Origin: Siphonodentalium dalli
Taxonomy: Eukaryota; Mollusca; Scaphopoda; Gadilida; Siphonodentaliidae
Direction: 5' to 3'
Length of the DNA stretch: 64,000 nucleotides
Assembly (NCBI GenBank): GCA_032622095.1
Contig: CP136066.1
Location: 171,006,664-171,070,663 of the forward strand
In this document: positions 45,051-55,928 of the stretch, piece after piece
How the letters are laid out: each line of letters begins with the position of its first letter
Numbering within the stretch: the stretch's first letter is position 1
Made by a program: the position numbers and the translations under genes
The notes under the pieces: generated by a model
Seen by the model: the letters and a program-made list of their open reading frames with translations, nothing else
The model's database searches: none
What the model was told of the DNA's origin: nothing

Positions 45051-47325
45051 ACTGACTGCTTGCAAGTAATATGGATGTTAACTAACATTATTTTTAGGAC
45101 TATAAAAAGTAAAAAGAAATAGTTGGGAAAATATTTTGTGTTGCTTTTGTGGCCCCTTGACCACGCACCCCACCATAAGTGCCTGGGAAAAACCATGAGG
45201 GGACAGCATTTGATAAATGTATTTGGGATGGTGGGGTTTATTGTGCCAAATATATGTGCCTTAACTATATAAGCATTTCATCAATTAAAGTCTTAACAGT
45301 GTAGATATTTGACTGTATTTTAGTCTCCATCTCATCCCCGGAATCATACCGCGGTGTATACAACGAATGTAAACATAAATAAAACTGGAATTTAGTTTCA
45401 ATGATAACAAATTTGTAGTACTTACTTACCATATATAATTATGTCCCATCAGACATTTGGTGCATCCTGGCGATATCAAATTGATATTAAGTTTGCCCCT
45501 CGCATGTACTTTCCAATGTATGTTTTCGGTTCACAAAGTTAAGGCCACAATTTAACGCCCGTGTTGATACCGCGAGTCGCTTTTAGTTTACACATAATTA
45601 TTTTGACTACAAGTCTTTGCCATACATTGTGGGGCAAATAACAGAATCTTTTCAACTATTACAACAGATATACAGAATGCAAACAAGGCGACATTGAATG
45701 GAAGTAACCAGGCATACTTGAGTATAGAGTAACGTCCCGTTAACTGTTGACTGGAAAAGCAAGATAACATTAAATGTACGGGAGGTAAACATAAAGAGCG
45801 TTCTTTGTTGCTGCATTCTTTGTATGGAACTAATACAGAGCGTTTATATCATTTGTGTGTGATTAGCCAATAGCATTGTGCTGTCTTGTGTAACACAGTC
45901 TTGCTTAGGTAAAATATAGAAGGTTTTAGGATAGCATGCTGTTTACGCGATGGTCATGGTATATATGAACGAAACTGTATGCGTTTTAATGCTCATCGTC
46001 TCGCTCGGTAACTTCAGCACATTAGTCTACGCAACATGCATGGGACACTTCGGGCAACCCATTGCTCCGTGTTAAAGCTCATATAGGAGTTGACCCATTC
46101 GAAATATCCGAGCGTTGGTCGCCGGTCTGTTCAAATCGCTCCACGTGTCCACGGAACCAGTCCGATGATCGATGTGACGCCTCGGCGGATTGTGGATTCG
46201 ACTTGAACCTGAACCGATCTGACTTTAATCTGTAATGCTCTGGTCTGGTCGATTGGTGCGACTCGACTTTAATCTGTATTGCTCTGGTCTGGTCGATTGA
46301 TGCGACTCGACTTTAATCTGAACTGCTCTGATCTGGTCGATTGATGAGACTCGCCTTTAATCTGAACTGAGTTGGGGGTCACGATAAGCAAACAATCGTG
46401 CATCATTTGTATGTGTGTACCCATACCATGCATGTATGGTTCACATAATGTCGCGGTCCTGATCAACAATCCGTGGTTCGTCTGTCCCTTCGTCCGTGAT
46501 CCATCAACAATTCCCTTTAACGCAATTTGCATGACTAAATACTTTGGCACACCATACAAACCGCATCCGACCAAACTTCATATGAATCTTCTGAGTGACC
46601 ACTAGATGGGAGTCGTAATTTTTTTACGAACTTTGTATTTTTTTAAATATGACCGCCACCGGCCATAATGGATTTTACTCCTTGCATGACTAAATCCTTC
46701 AGCACACCAAACAGGTCACACCCCCTGAACTCATCGTCACTAAACTTCATATGGATCTTTGGGTGACCTCTAGATGGGAGACATCGATTTTTCGAAATTC
46801 GTTAAAAAGCAGCCATCTTTCATTTCAAATTTTAATCCATGCAAATAACTTTGCAGCCCGCAATTATCGGAAACTATTTTGAAAATTTACAGGCATGTTT
46901 ATGATCACCTCTAAATGGGTTTGATAAAAATAACATGGCTGTTGGAAGCCATCTTGGATTTGACTATTTGTATTACTAAATACTCCGACATGTCCTATAC
47001 AGTCAACATAATTATTTTAAATCTGATTGATCTCAAACCCCATATGTCTCTTCGATTTGGCCTCTGGTATTATTCTTTAACATCACCTTGCCTCGGTCCT
47101 TATCGCTCCATTGACTGTATTGTATGGAATTATCCCCACTCATTTATATTTTCTCTCAACTCATAAAATTAGTAATTCAGATTTGTGTTACTACATGAAC
47201 AATGTATTTGGGAACGATCATTGAAATGCCCAAAATTATTAAAATAATAAGGATCAGTTCTGATTGACCAGAAAATACATTAATATATAACAGATCGGTC
47301 GCATCTTCTGAAATACGAATAAAGT
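45051..47325. repeat. Dispersed repeat C, copy 2
   Basis: The counterpart of 30271-32815. Relative to copy 1 it has an extra segment at 45782-45990, an inverted copy of 51-275, and a 44-bp array. No gene. Confidence 0.8.
46222..46369. repeat. 44-bp tandem repeat, ~3.4 copies
   Basis: The unit starts ACTTTAATCTG and continues GCTCTGGTCTGGTCGATTG. Copies start at 46222, 46266, 46310 and 46354. It is absent from copy 1 of repeat C. Confidence 0.9.
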
Positions 47326-48002
47326 CACAATTATCAACCAGTTCCAAACCAAAGAAACTGATCTTAAACGTATTAGCACAAAACGTAAAAATTCCACTTC
47401 CGGTTGCCATTTTGGCGGCCATCTTGGACGGAGAGTTCGAATTTTGGCACATAAAGATGTCGTTATGTCATAGCTTCACAAAAATGTATACATGTGTATA
47501 CATATGACAAGATGTTCTCACTATAATTGCATCAAGCTGACTTAAAGGAAAATGGCAGCCATCTTGAATTACAAAAAATGCTCAAAGCGGATTTTAGCGG
47601 ATTTTGGACATGTTATAGAGGAGAGCTTCCTCTTCAAAATGGTATAGAAACCAACTTAGTCCGAATTTTTCTAGGTTGACCCTAAAATTTGAGTTTATCG
47701 ACCAGACTACCGAGGCGGGAACATAAAATTCAGTACATCATGTGCATGGTCAGATAGCTATGTTCTATTTCAAACAAAGTCCGTGCAATATAAGACAGCG
47801 ATTTCGTGAATTGTCGATGAATGACGAAACGTGCCACACTGCAGTCAGTGTTTAAAACAATATCGAAAAGGGGTTCACGATTAGATAGTTTCCTTTTGGA
47901 ATGACGATATTGACCATATAATGCAGATATTCATAAATTAATTTTAATACAAAGATTTTAAAACGTTTTCTTTAAAGAGCGTTAAAGAGAAGTTTTCTTT
48001 AA
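47326..48002. repeat. Start of repeat block E, copy 2
   Basis: No gene. CGGCCATCTTGG (~47410) and GGCAGCCATCTTGAATT (~47555) repeat the YY1-like core seen in repeat C. From ~47695 the sequence aligns with 33990 onward, up to the MITE. Confidence 0.65.
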
Positions 48003-48408
48003 CCCTTTACCCAACAAAACGGCCAAAAACGCCCAAATAAAGCTTCAACCGCCTAAAATATCTTCGGTCTGTCTCAATAACACCATACAAATATGGATAG
48101 CATTGGAACCGGTTCATTGACCACATTGTGATGGTTACAGTTATGCCCTGTGCCAATGCATTCTCTTATATATGCGAGTCGACCATAGGTCGCCTCGCAT
48201 ATATAAGAGAATGCTTGGCCTATAAAAAATCTTTTTTTAACACTTTTTACCATTTTTTTCTTACAACAATTTTATATTTTTTTCTTACATTTTTATCATA
48301 TTTAATATGTTAAGCCAATGCATTCTCTTATATATGCGAGGCGACCTATGGTCGACTCGCATATATAAGAGAATGCATTGGCACAGGGCCATTCTGTTGG
48401 GTAAAGGG
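48003..48408. mobile_element. piggyBac-like MITE, 406 bp, TTAA target duplication
   Basis: The ends are CCCTTTACCCAACA and TGTTGGGTAAAGGG, flanked by TTAA (47999-48002 and 48409-48412). CCC...GGG ends at TTAA are typical of piggyBac. Internally there are two ~66-bp hairpins (about 48153-48222 and 48314-48382), built from GCATTCTCTTATATATGCGA and its inverse. The hairpin copies face each other across a T-rich centre. The empty site is at 34400-34403 in the duplicated block. No transposase. Confidence 0.9.
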
Positions 48409-49287
48409 TTAAAAGACCAACCATTTAAAGAATGTAATATGTGGTTTATACCTGACAATACTCATGCGAACCTTCTATTAAAAGAGTTTCAAAATAGAGT
48501 GTTTGTTATCGAGAAAGAAATAGAGAGAGACGGAGAGAGAGGGGAGGGCGAAATAAAGAAGGAGATAGATAGAGCGAGAGAGAGAGAGAGAGAAATATGT
48601 GCCACGTTCATCCATATATGATATACTCCAGAAATATTTAACCTGTTAGTATCTGAGAATCTGAGACACAGGCACGAAAAGCCCACGCTATACATTCCAC
48701 ATTTTGAAATCCGAACATGAAAAAAGCTAAATTTCAGCATGTAGACTGGCCTCAAGCTTTCCAATTGTTAGAAATTTCCAAGCTGACACCCCCTAATGTT
48801 GGAACATTTCCACCTGATGGCCATTTCATTTATTGACCAAAAGTACATGTAGGAACATGTCTAACAATTGTTGGAAAATCAAACTACGAGAACAATTTCA
48901 ACCTATTGCTGGGATGAAAGTTCCAACTAATGCTGTGGCAGGTGTGTAATTTCCAAACTGTTGAACATTTTAACCAAAGTTGAGGGTGTGAGTCGCTGCA
49001 CCCCATTCATCATGTTCTCCGTCTGCTGTCTACATAACGACATTAGTGCTAACTCATTTGGCGTTTCGTGCAATCTCGATCGGTATATTATTTATAAAAT
49101 CCAAACCGTTCAATAATCTTAATCGTAGTCGTTACGTTTTGCGAAACGATTTGTTTGCCCCCACGTGAACATTAAGGATTCGAATTATTCGTATCCGTTA
49201 CTCTATCCGTCAGTTGCGAGACCAATCTATTACCGGAATCCACTTATTTTTTCGGTAAACTCGGAACCCGTCGTCACCCTCATGTCT

Positions 49288-49648
49288 AAAGCCAGCCACA
49301 CATGCTTGCGTATGCGTTAGCGAAAATAATCGGATTCGTTCGTCGGATCCGTTCGTCCTGGTGCCGTTGGGGTCATGCGAACGTTGTCCGATAGTGATCG
49401 TTTCAGTCACTTCACCATGGATTTACATGCGAACGCAAACGGAGCGACGATTTATATCGGATGGAAAATACGAGTATTTTCGGTCCGATAAAAATCGGAG
49501 GCATTCGGAGCGTCAGAATAGTTTTGCATCGGAACCGCATGCACGTGTGGGTTCCCGTGCATTTCTATTTGATTTCCGTCCGACAATCGCATGCGATAAA
49601 AATAACGCAACGCACCATACGCATACGCAAGCATGTGTGGCTAGCTTT
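49288..49648. mobile_element. 361-bp MITE with ~30-bp terminal inverted repeats
   Basis: The left end, AAAGCCAGCCACACATGCTT then GCGTATGCGT, is inverted at the right end with one mismatch in 30. GTC flanks both sides (49284-49286 and 49649-49651, with one extra T on the left). Repeat A copies 1 and 2 lack the element at the corresponding place (~930 and ~35300), so it is an insertion. Superfamily not assigned. Confidence 0.75.
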
Positions 49649-49792
49649 GTCAGTAGAATTTGTTAATCGGTTGTATGTTTATTTATATGTTTTGCTATTA
49701 AATGCATGGCGGCGTTCGTTGCAGAAATATTCATATATTTTCAAATCGCCATCAACAGAAGGAATATTAAAATATATATAGAATATCCATAT

Positions 49793-49914
49793 AGTTTGAC
49801 GAGATATAAGGTTTATTTTCGCGAGTATGATTCAGCAAATGGGGGCCGAGCTTCAGCGAGGTTCCCCATTTGCTGAATCATACGAGAGAAATAAACCTAG
49901 TATCTCGTCAAACT
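49793..49914. repeat. 122-bp foldback hairpin
   Basis: Arms of ~50 nt: AGTTTGACGAGATA...TATGATTCAGCAAATGGGG on the left, and the inverse ending TATCTCGTCAAACT on the right. The loop is ~18 nt (GCCGAGCTTCAGCG). Possibly a foldback element. No clear target duplication. Confidence 0.8.
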
Positions 49915-51740
49915 TTATGGGTATTTTTTGTATCCATCGCCAAAGTCTATTAAATTTGTTTAAATGGGATCAAGAAATTAATGGGGAATTCTTTAGGAAA
50001 CAATTAAAATCGATTGCAAGTTTTTCGGTTGAAGTTCTGAGTATGTGACTTTATTATGATAGCTGTAATCGTTCTTCCTTTATTTTAGGACGTGCTAAAA
50101 ATAAAGCCATGGTTTATTTTGCAGCCTTTATCTATATAGTAGACGACAAAGGTGATGGATAATTATAGTTGTGTTCATATGCCAACCATGATCAGCGCTT
50201 AAATATATATAGTATATTGTCGCTAAGACGTACGATGGTGTACGTAAACAAGAGCCTGCTCGTGTTACAGAAGTTGTGCTTATGTTTACAATTATATTGG
50301 TTAATCACACACAACTGATATAAACGCTCTTTATTATTTCCATATCAGGACAACAGTAACAAGTAACGCTCTTTGTGTTTGCCATATCCGGATCTACAAA
50401 AGCCAGGTAACGTAACGTTTTTTGCTTTTGTTTACATGACAAAGGGGACAAAATGACAATAACATACTATGTATGCCATATTTCTGATTGGTATAAGAAC
50501 AGGGTATGCCTATATTTTACTATTCTTTCTGTTTATGGCAGTTTTTGACGAAATTGAATATTTTAACACCATACTCACCCCAACGCCGCCCGTATCTTTA
50601 AAGCCACATGGCGGTTTGCGCTTCAAGATACACCTACTAATATTCGCTTAACTACCTTCCTATGAGCATTGGGTAACCCAAAAAGACGCATTGAAGTAAT
50701 GAAAAATACAACTGTGAATACGGTGTTTGTGTCCCAAACAAAAAACTGCATTTGTGCGACATGGAACGAAAAGAGCGTTACGTGTTAATATATTTATGAT
50801 ATGGCAGCAATAAAGAGCGTCTATCTGACATCTGGCGATAAGTTGAAAACGGCTAAAATTTGGCTGTGCAGGTGTTTTTTTTTCAGAGCATGTTATGCCG
50901 GTATACCAATAGTACGTTTATTTATCGACCAATCGCTTCATTTCCTTCAAATTACGCAGAAAAAACATTTGGAGGTTCGAATGAGCCAATGTCCGTTTAA
51001 TTAAAATGATGGCTGATTCGAACCGCCAAATTGTATCTACGTAATTTGAAAGGACGAATACCAGAAGTCGACAAATACATAAAATATTGATATACCGGCT
51101 TCTTATGCTCTGAAAACTAGTTGTCAAAGTCACATCCATTTTACATGCCGTTTTCATTTTTTCACCAGACGTCAGAGAAACGCTCTTTATTTCTACCATA
51201 CCCAGGGGGAGTGAAACAAAATGCCGGGGTGGGTGGGTGGTCAAAGCCACCAACAAGCATTTTTTTCCGCAACTAAAAAAACATTCCTGCTTGTTTTTTT
51301 TAGTGTTTTGGCAATGAGTTGGGCTTCAAAACCACTTTGAATGAGAGAAATGATGTAATTCTAACTGGTAAACTGACTGCAGGCAGTTATCGTGTTGTAT
51401 TTTGTTGCAAATTTTGAAATCCAAGATGGCCGCTGGCAGCCATGTTTTTTTGGCCGAATGACCTCAAAATGACTCATTCCTGTTTACATGTCCATGTTAA
51501 CATCCATGATAAATAGTATGCACAGAAATTCATATACAGCTGTTTACAGTGAATTTTCCCCCGCAAATCGCTGTTTTAGTGTTAAAAGGGGGGTGGGTGT
51601 CAAAAAATGGTCGGAAAAAACTGCCGAAAACGGAAAAAAAAATGGCGGTGGGGGTGGGTGGGTACAAAAAATGATCGAAAGGGAAAAAATGCCATACGTG
51701 CCTGAATTTAATCACGGCGGCAAACAGAATAATATCAACT

Positions 51741-53117
51741 CACGGTGAGTGGCAAGAAATTTGAACGAAACAATTCACTCACAAACGGACTAGTATAAAG
51801 TCAACTCTGCGAACAAAATTTGATCGTCCAACAAATTTCCGACTATTCTTAACCATCTGTAATCGTTATTACTGCGTGTTCATTGTGCGAAAGGTGTATA
51901 TTTTTGAACAGCACATTTAAACAAAGATGTGTTGAAATCGTTAATGAATGTGAATATAATAACAGTTACGCTGAATACACGTCCTAAGTCTAAAGTTCGT
52001 TCAGATATCTCGACTCCGATGAACTGAGGCTCCTAAGGCTGCGTGCACACACTATCACATTTGTTTGATATCTGTTTCAGGCATATTGACATAGAAAACT
52101 ACCTGGTGCCAGAATATAAAGGGAAGCATTGCGTATAAAATGAATCTTTATCAAATATACCGCAAAGAGAAGTAAAATTCCTGTACTCCCACATGTAATG
52201 GTGCAACTATATTTATGGTTTATTCTTATGAGATAATTTAATGCTATTTATAGGCAAATTTCGGCAACACCGTTACGGGTGGAACTACGAAGTTTTTAGA
52301 AGTGGAAAAATGGTCCAGGAGATGAGGGACCCGATAGGCTGACAAATTAAATAAGTCGCTCTTCAAAAGCTTTCGGCCTTAGGCCTCATTCAGTTCATAT
52401 TATTCAGACAAAATCACATGATGGCATTCAGATAAACAAACAAATAACAATCATCGTGTGATTTTGTCTGAATAATATCAACTTCTTTAACAGTTTTTAC
52501 TGCTCACATATTTAGCTGATGTATAGATGAATTTTAAAAGCAATTTTGAGTTTATTCTGAGAATTAAGATTCTCTCCAATCAGATTGTCGACGAGTCATA
52601 CATACACTTTTGGTACCTTTTGAATGTTGGCAGTTCTGCAAGTCTGACGCTAGTATCGAATGCACTGAGTTCGGAATGATACATTCGTGACTCGAAGCAA
52701 AACCATTTGTGTTATGAGTTGTCTTAATTAGTGGCGGTTTTGAATTTTGCAGAATAATACATGGGACATATGATGTTTTTAAACGTCATCAACACATTTT
52801 AATAATGTTAACCCTTTACCCAACAGAACGGCCCTGTGCCAATGCATTCTCTTATATATGCGAGTCGACCATAGGTCGCCTCGCATATATAAGAGAATGC
52901 ATTGGCTTAACACATTAAAAATTATAAAATTGTTAAAGAATGTAAGAAAAAATGGTAAAAAGATAATTTAGGCTGTTGCAGCTTTATTTGGCGGTTATTG
53001 GCCGGTTGTTGGGTAAAGGATTAAACCCAAAATAAATGTCATTAAACAAAAACAGTCAGTTCCTTTTTCGGGTTTATGTGTGGTCATGTTACGCATTTAG
53101 CTTCAATCACGTACCGT
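51741..53117. repeat. Repeat B copy 4 plus 3' flank of the 53-55 kb cGLR gene
   Basis: Bases 51895-52345 align with 2620-3075, 52385-52565 with 3120-3300 (including the hairpin), and 52575-53117 with 4180-4509. Relative to the pseudogene flank, ~870 bp (3316-4180) is absent and the TTAA MITE is present. Confidence 0.8.
52812..53020. mobile_element. piggyBac-like MITE, 209 bp, TTAA target duplication
   Basis: It has the same left end as 48003 (CCCTTTACCCAACAG) and right end TTGGGTAAAGGA, with TTAA at 52808-52811 and 53021-53024. It has one hairpin of ~66 bp (52838-52904) instead of two. The homologous flank of the pseudogene has a single TTAA at 4413-4416 and no insert. Confidence 0.9.
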
Positions 53118-55100
53118 TTAGGAACATTGATCTCGGCGGAATGTGGTCGCCATGAATTCCATCCAACCTTGATGCTTTTCTGACGCCAGGCACAAATTCG
53201 CGAAATCAGTTAGCACACCACTGACTGCATGTAATGCAAAGTAACTCCGATGTTCTAAACTTTCCGGATTTGTCATTTGATTTATTATTCCCATCGGACC
53301 CCTTGATCCACGGGATGCCTTGATCCGAGCGCTCACAAGGATAGCGTACTCGACGTTAAGGAACATTCTCTCGATAATAATATCCAATGCTTTATTGTTT
53401 GTCGTAAAGTCACATACTGGCTCCGGTCGCATTGAATAGGTGTCATTGTCGAGAGGATAACTGAACTTTTCGATGTGCCCGAGTGCATACGTTAGCAACT
53501 CTTTTGTAATTTTATTGCACAGTTTGTCGAGATTTTCCTCGCACTGATTGCTGCCCACGTGACTGTCAGCACGTGATTTTTGTGACATACCACGTAATAC
53601 GTGGCCAGCAACAGTGTTCCCGCATGTTTTAAATTTGACCATGATATTTTTGACGATAGCTAACCATGTATTCATAATGTTTTCTGATTGTCTTAATTCA
53701 ATATCGTCCCCTTTATTTGTATCCGTCGATCGTATGAAGAAGAACTCTTCTAAAGGGTCATTAGTGTGATTGAGAATCTTAAGCAAAAATAAATAAAAGA
53801 TGGGCTCTTCAGTAGGGTACTGTTCTCTAGAACACATCCAAAGATCAATCTTCTTATTAAGCGACGTAAGCAATGATTTAACAATGTATATATACAGGTG
53901 TGCATGGGTTGGACACCTCGTCATTACAGATGCGGATACTCGTTGCTTCATGCCATGAGATGCAATCCCGGTTCCATACATGACCTCTGCTGCTTCTATG
54001 GTGTTCATGGTGTTAGACATATGACACGTCTGCGTATTAGCCGGGTTTGTTTCAGAAAGTTGTCCACTTATAGTATTAAGTATATCCCCAGCGAGCTCCA
54101 GTCTTGCGTCTGGTATTATTCCCGCGATATCATTAGTGATAAGACACAACCATAGAAAACACCACAACCGTCTACGGACATATACCAGATCAGATTCCGA
54201 GATACGGACCAACAAGTTCATTTCAGGATCAAAATAATGAGGCAATAGTCTGTCATTCAAATGCTGATCAAGTCTCTTCAATATATATATGACTGTCAAG
54301 CCATATTCAGAGATTCGAGCGCCCGTCTTCTCGAAATGCCAGAGAGCTGACGTCTTCATATGGTAGGACTTCAACACCCCCCGGCCAAAATCGATGATAC
54401 GTCCGATTAACTTCAAACGCTGTATAGTGACTATCTGGTTAACTGACAGTGTTCTCATCAGCACGACTTCTGCCTTAGCGAACGACAGGCAAAAATCGTG
54501 CTCACGGTCCGGGTCTGTTGGAGCAGGTCGTGCTACGAGGTGGAATTCCCCGGTGCTTATTATCGATATAATGTCGTCTGATGGCCATGACCGGTCACGT
54601 GCAGCGAATGAGCGAATTATCCGTGGCACACTACTGAGTACCAGTTGTGGCACAATGTCCATGGAGTAGTGTAGGTCACTAAGTGTCTTTCCAACATTTG
54701 ATAATCCATCAGCATTCATATCGATGTATGTTTTTCCAAATATGTCTTCACACATGTCTCTGACAGGATCAGCCAACACATATTCCCCGTCACCCAAGAT
54801 GACGTTAGGTACGAGCCCTGCTAACCCCTCAGTAGATATCCGGACATAACACGGGATGTCATCCCGGTATCTCAAACTGGATTCATCTATTTTTATGTTT
54901 CGGGGTTCGACCAGAACATCTATATCGCTCCCCCCAACAGCAACTGCGCTCGCCCTGCTCCCTACAAGTGTCAACTTATGATGATTAGTCGACCGACGTG
55001 CTGTCATTCTACTGACATTCGTATGAAGCAGAATCCGGTTATAACGTAGAGATAAATCCTGTGGATCCTCACTGCGCCGATTTCGTGACGAGAACGCCAT
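53118..55100 (-). CDS. Mab-21-domain / cGAS-like receptor (cGLR) protein, 660 aa
   Basis: An intact single-exon paralogue of the 39454-41445 gene, aligned over its whole length. The nucleotidyltransferase signature is the more canonical of the two: G47-S48, then GSDID with D59 and D61, LVEP, and D148 in DIVPQL. SFAKAE (206-211), YHMKTSALWHFE (246-257) and ILKRLDQ follow, as in Mab-21 proteins. The ~360-residue C-terminal extension ends GWMEFMATTFRRDQCS, nearly identical to the pseudogene end, so this is the closer relative of the pseudogene. No signal peptide. In bivalves such proteins are thought to be cytosolic immune sensors. Ligand and product are unknown here. Confidence 0.9.
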   Translation of the reverse strand: MAFSSRNRRSEDPQDLSLRYNRILLHTNVSRMTARRSTNHHKLTLVGSRASAVAVGGSDIDVLVEPRNIKIDESSLRYRDDIPCYVRISTEGLAGLVPNVILGDGEYVLADPVRDMCEDIFGKTYIDMNADGLSNVGKTLSDLHYSMDIVPQLVLSSVPRIIRSFAARDRSWPSDDIISIISTGEFHLVARPAPTDPDREHDFCLSFAKAEVVLMRTLSVNQIVTIQRLKLIGRIIDFGRGVLKSYHMKTSALWHFEKTGARISEYGLTVIYILKRLDQHLNDRLLPHYFDPEMNLLVRISESDLVYVRRRLWCFLWLCLITNDIAGIIPDARLELAGDILNTISGQLSETNPANTQTCHMSNTMNTIEAAEVMYGTGIASHGMKQRVSASVMTRCPTHAHLYIYIVKSLLTSLNKKIDLWMCSREQYPTEEPIFYLFLLKILNHTNDPLEEFFFIRSTDTNKGDDIELRQSENIMNTWLAIVKNIMVKFKTCGNTVAGHVLRGMSQKSRADSHVGSNQCEENLDKLCNKITKELLTYALGHIEKFSYPLDNDTYSMRPEPVCDFTTNNKALDIIIERMFLNVEYAILVSARIKASRGSRGPMGIINQMTNPESLEHRSYFALHAVSGVLTDFANLCLASEKHQGWMEFMATTFRRDQCS

Positions 55101-55817
55101 AACTAAAAAATGAATACCTTAATCCGGTGAAACTTGGGTGTGTCGATTTAGAGGCGATGGTGTCATTATTAATCCACAAAGACTCATGGTTTAGCTTTAT
55201 TCTTCATTGTTCGTATTTTCACATGGCAGTCCTTTAACTATTCACAGCGACTAACTTCAGTCCAAACTCCAGATCACAGCGTGTCGTACTGGAGATGTCG
55301 ATTTGGGAAATCCCAGAATATTTTCAGCTCCTGTGAGTGGGAAATAACATGTCATCGTTCTGAAAAATAAATAAATCATAGACGCCGCAGTGAATATTTT
55401 GACACCAAAGATAACCCATGTTATAACGCCAACATTGTTTCAAGATTCATCACCAGGACGCCTAGACGCACGTGTTGCCTAAGTCTTGATATTCCAAGAC
55501 AAATATTCTCAATTTCTATATTGTGCATGTGATTAGTGCCACACAACATTTCAGAGTCATCCAGAAATTTATAGCATACAAAAATTAATTTGCAATATGA
55601 AATAGGATATAATACATACTGTAACAGCCTCTATATTACTTATTGTAAATAATAATTCATTTTTACATCCTCAGTAAATCTTGAGTTGCCACATTACAGT
55701 TGCGAAACTTATCAACATTATTCAAACTTCAAAGTGTTTATACTGGGAGAAAAATTACCCTAATTGGCATTTTATAATAGTTTCAAGTAATAGTATACAG
55801 TTGTAGCCCGTGATTGA
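55101..55817. other. 5' flank of the cGLR gene; no other gene
   Basis: The first ~90 bp match the 41445 upstream flank. The rest is AT-rich without recognisable content. Confidence 0.55.
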
Positions 55818-55928
55818 GTGAGACACGGGGGTTTGGCGCCCGCTCGAGACCTGGAATGTCACCCTCGAGCCTGGCGGCCCTCGGGTGTCATTCCAGGTCG
55901 AGAGCCGCGACAAATCCCCGTGTCTCAC
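55818..55928. repeat. 111-bp GC-rich hairpin
   Basis: GTGAGACACGGGG at the left pairs with CCCCGTGTCTCAC at the right, and the pairing continues through CTCGAGACCTGGAATGTCACC to a ~15-nt loop. It is far more GC-rich than its surroundings. No element ends were identified. Confidence 0.8.

Larger units (their letters stand above)
48413..51740. repeat. Repeat block E+A, copy 3 (with insertions)
   Basis: Bases 48890-49290 match 505-930, 50240-50390 match ~135-260, and 51000-51190 match ~990-1170. A (GAGA)n tract lies at ~48520-48590. YY1-like CAAGATGGCCGC occurs at ~51422. There is a G-rich stretch (GGTGGGGGTGGGTGGG) near 51645. No supported gene. Confidence 0.7.

Noticed and set aside
48489..48764. 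Ser/Leu-rich minus-strand ORF
   Set aside because: Produced by the (GAGA)n tract.
49361..49781. Overlapping ORFs on both strands
   Set aside because: They lie across a MITE and repeat A; no family resemblance and no conservation.
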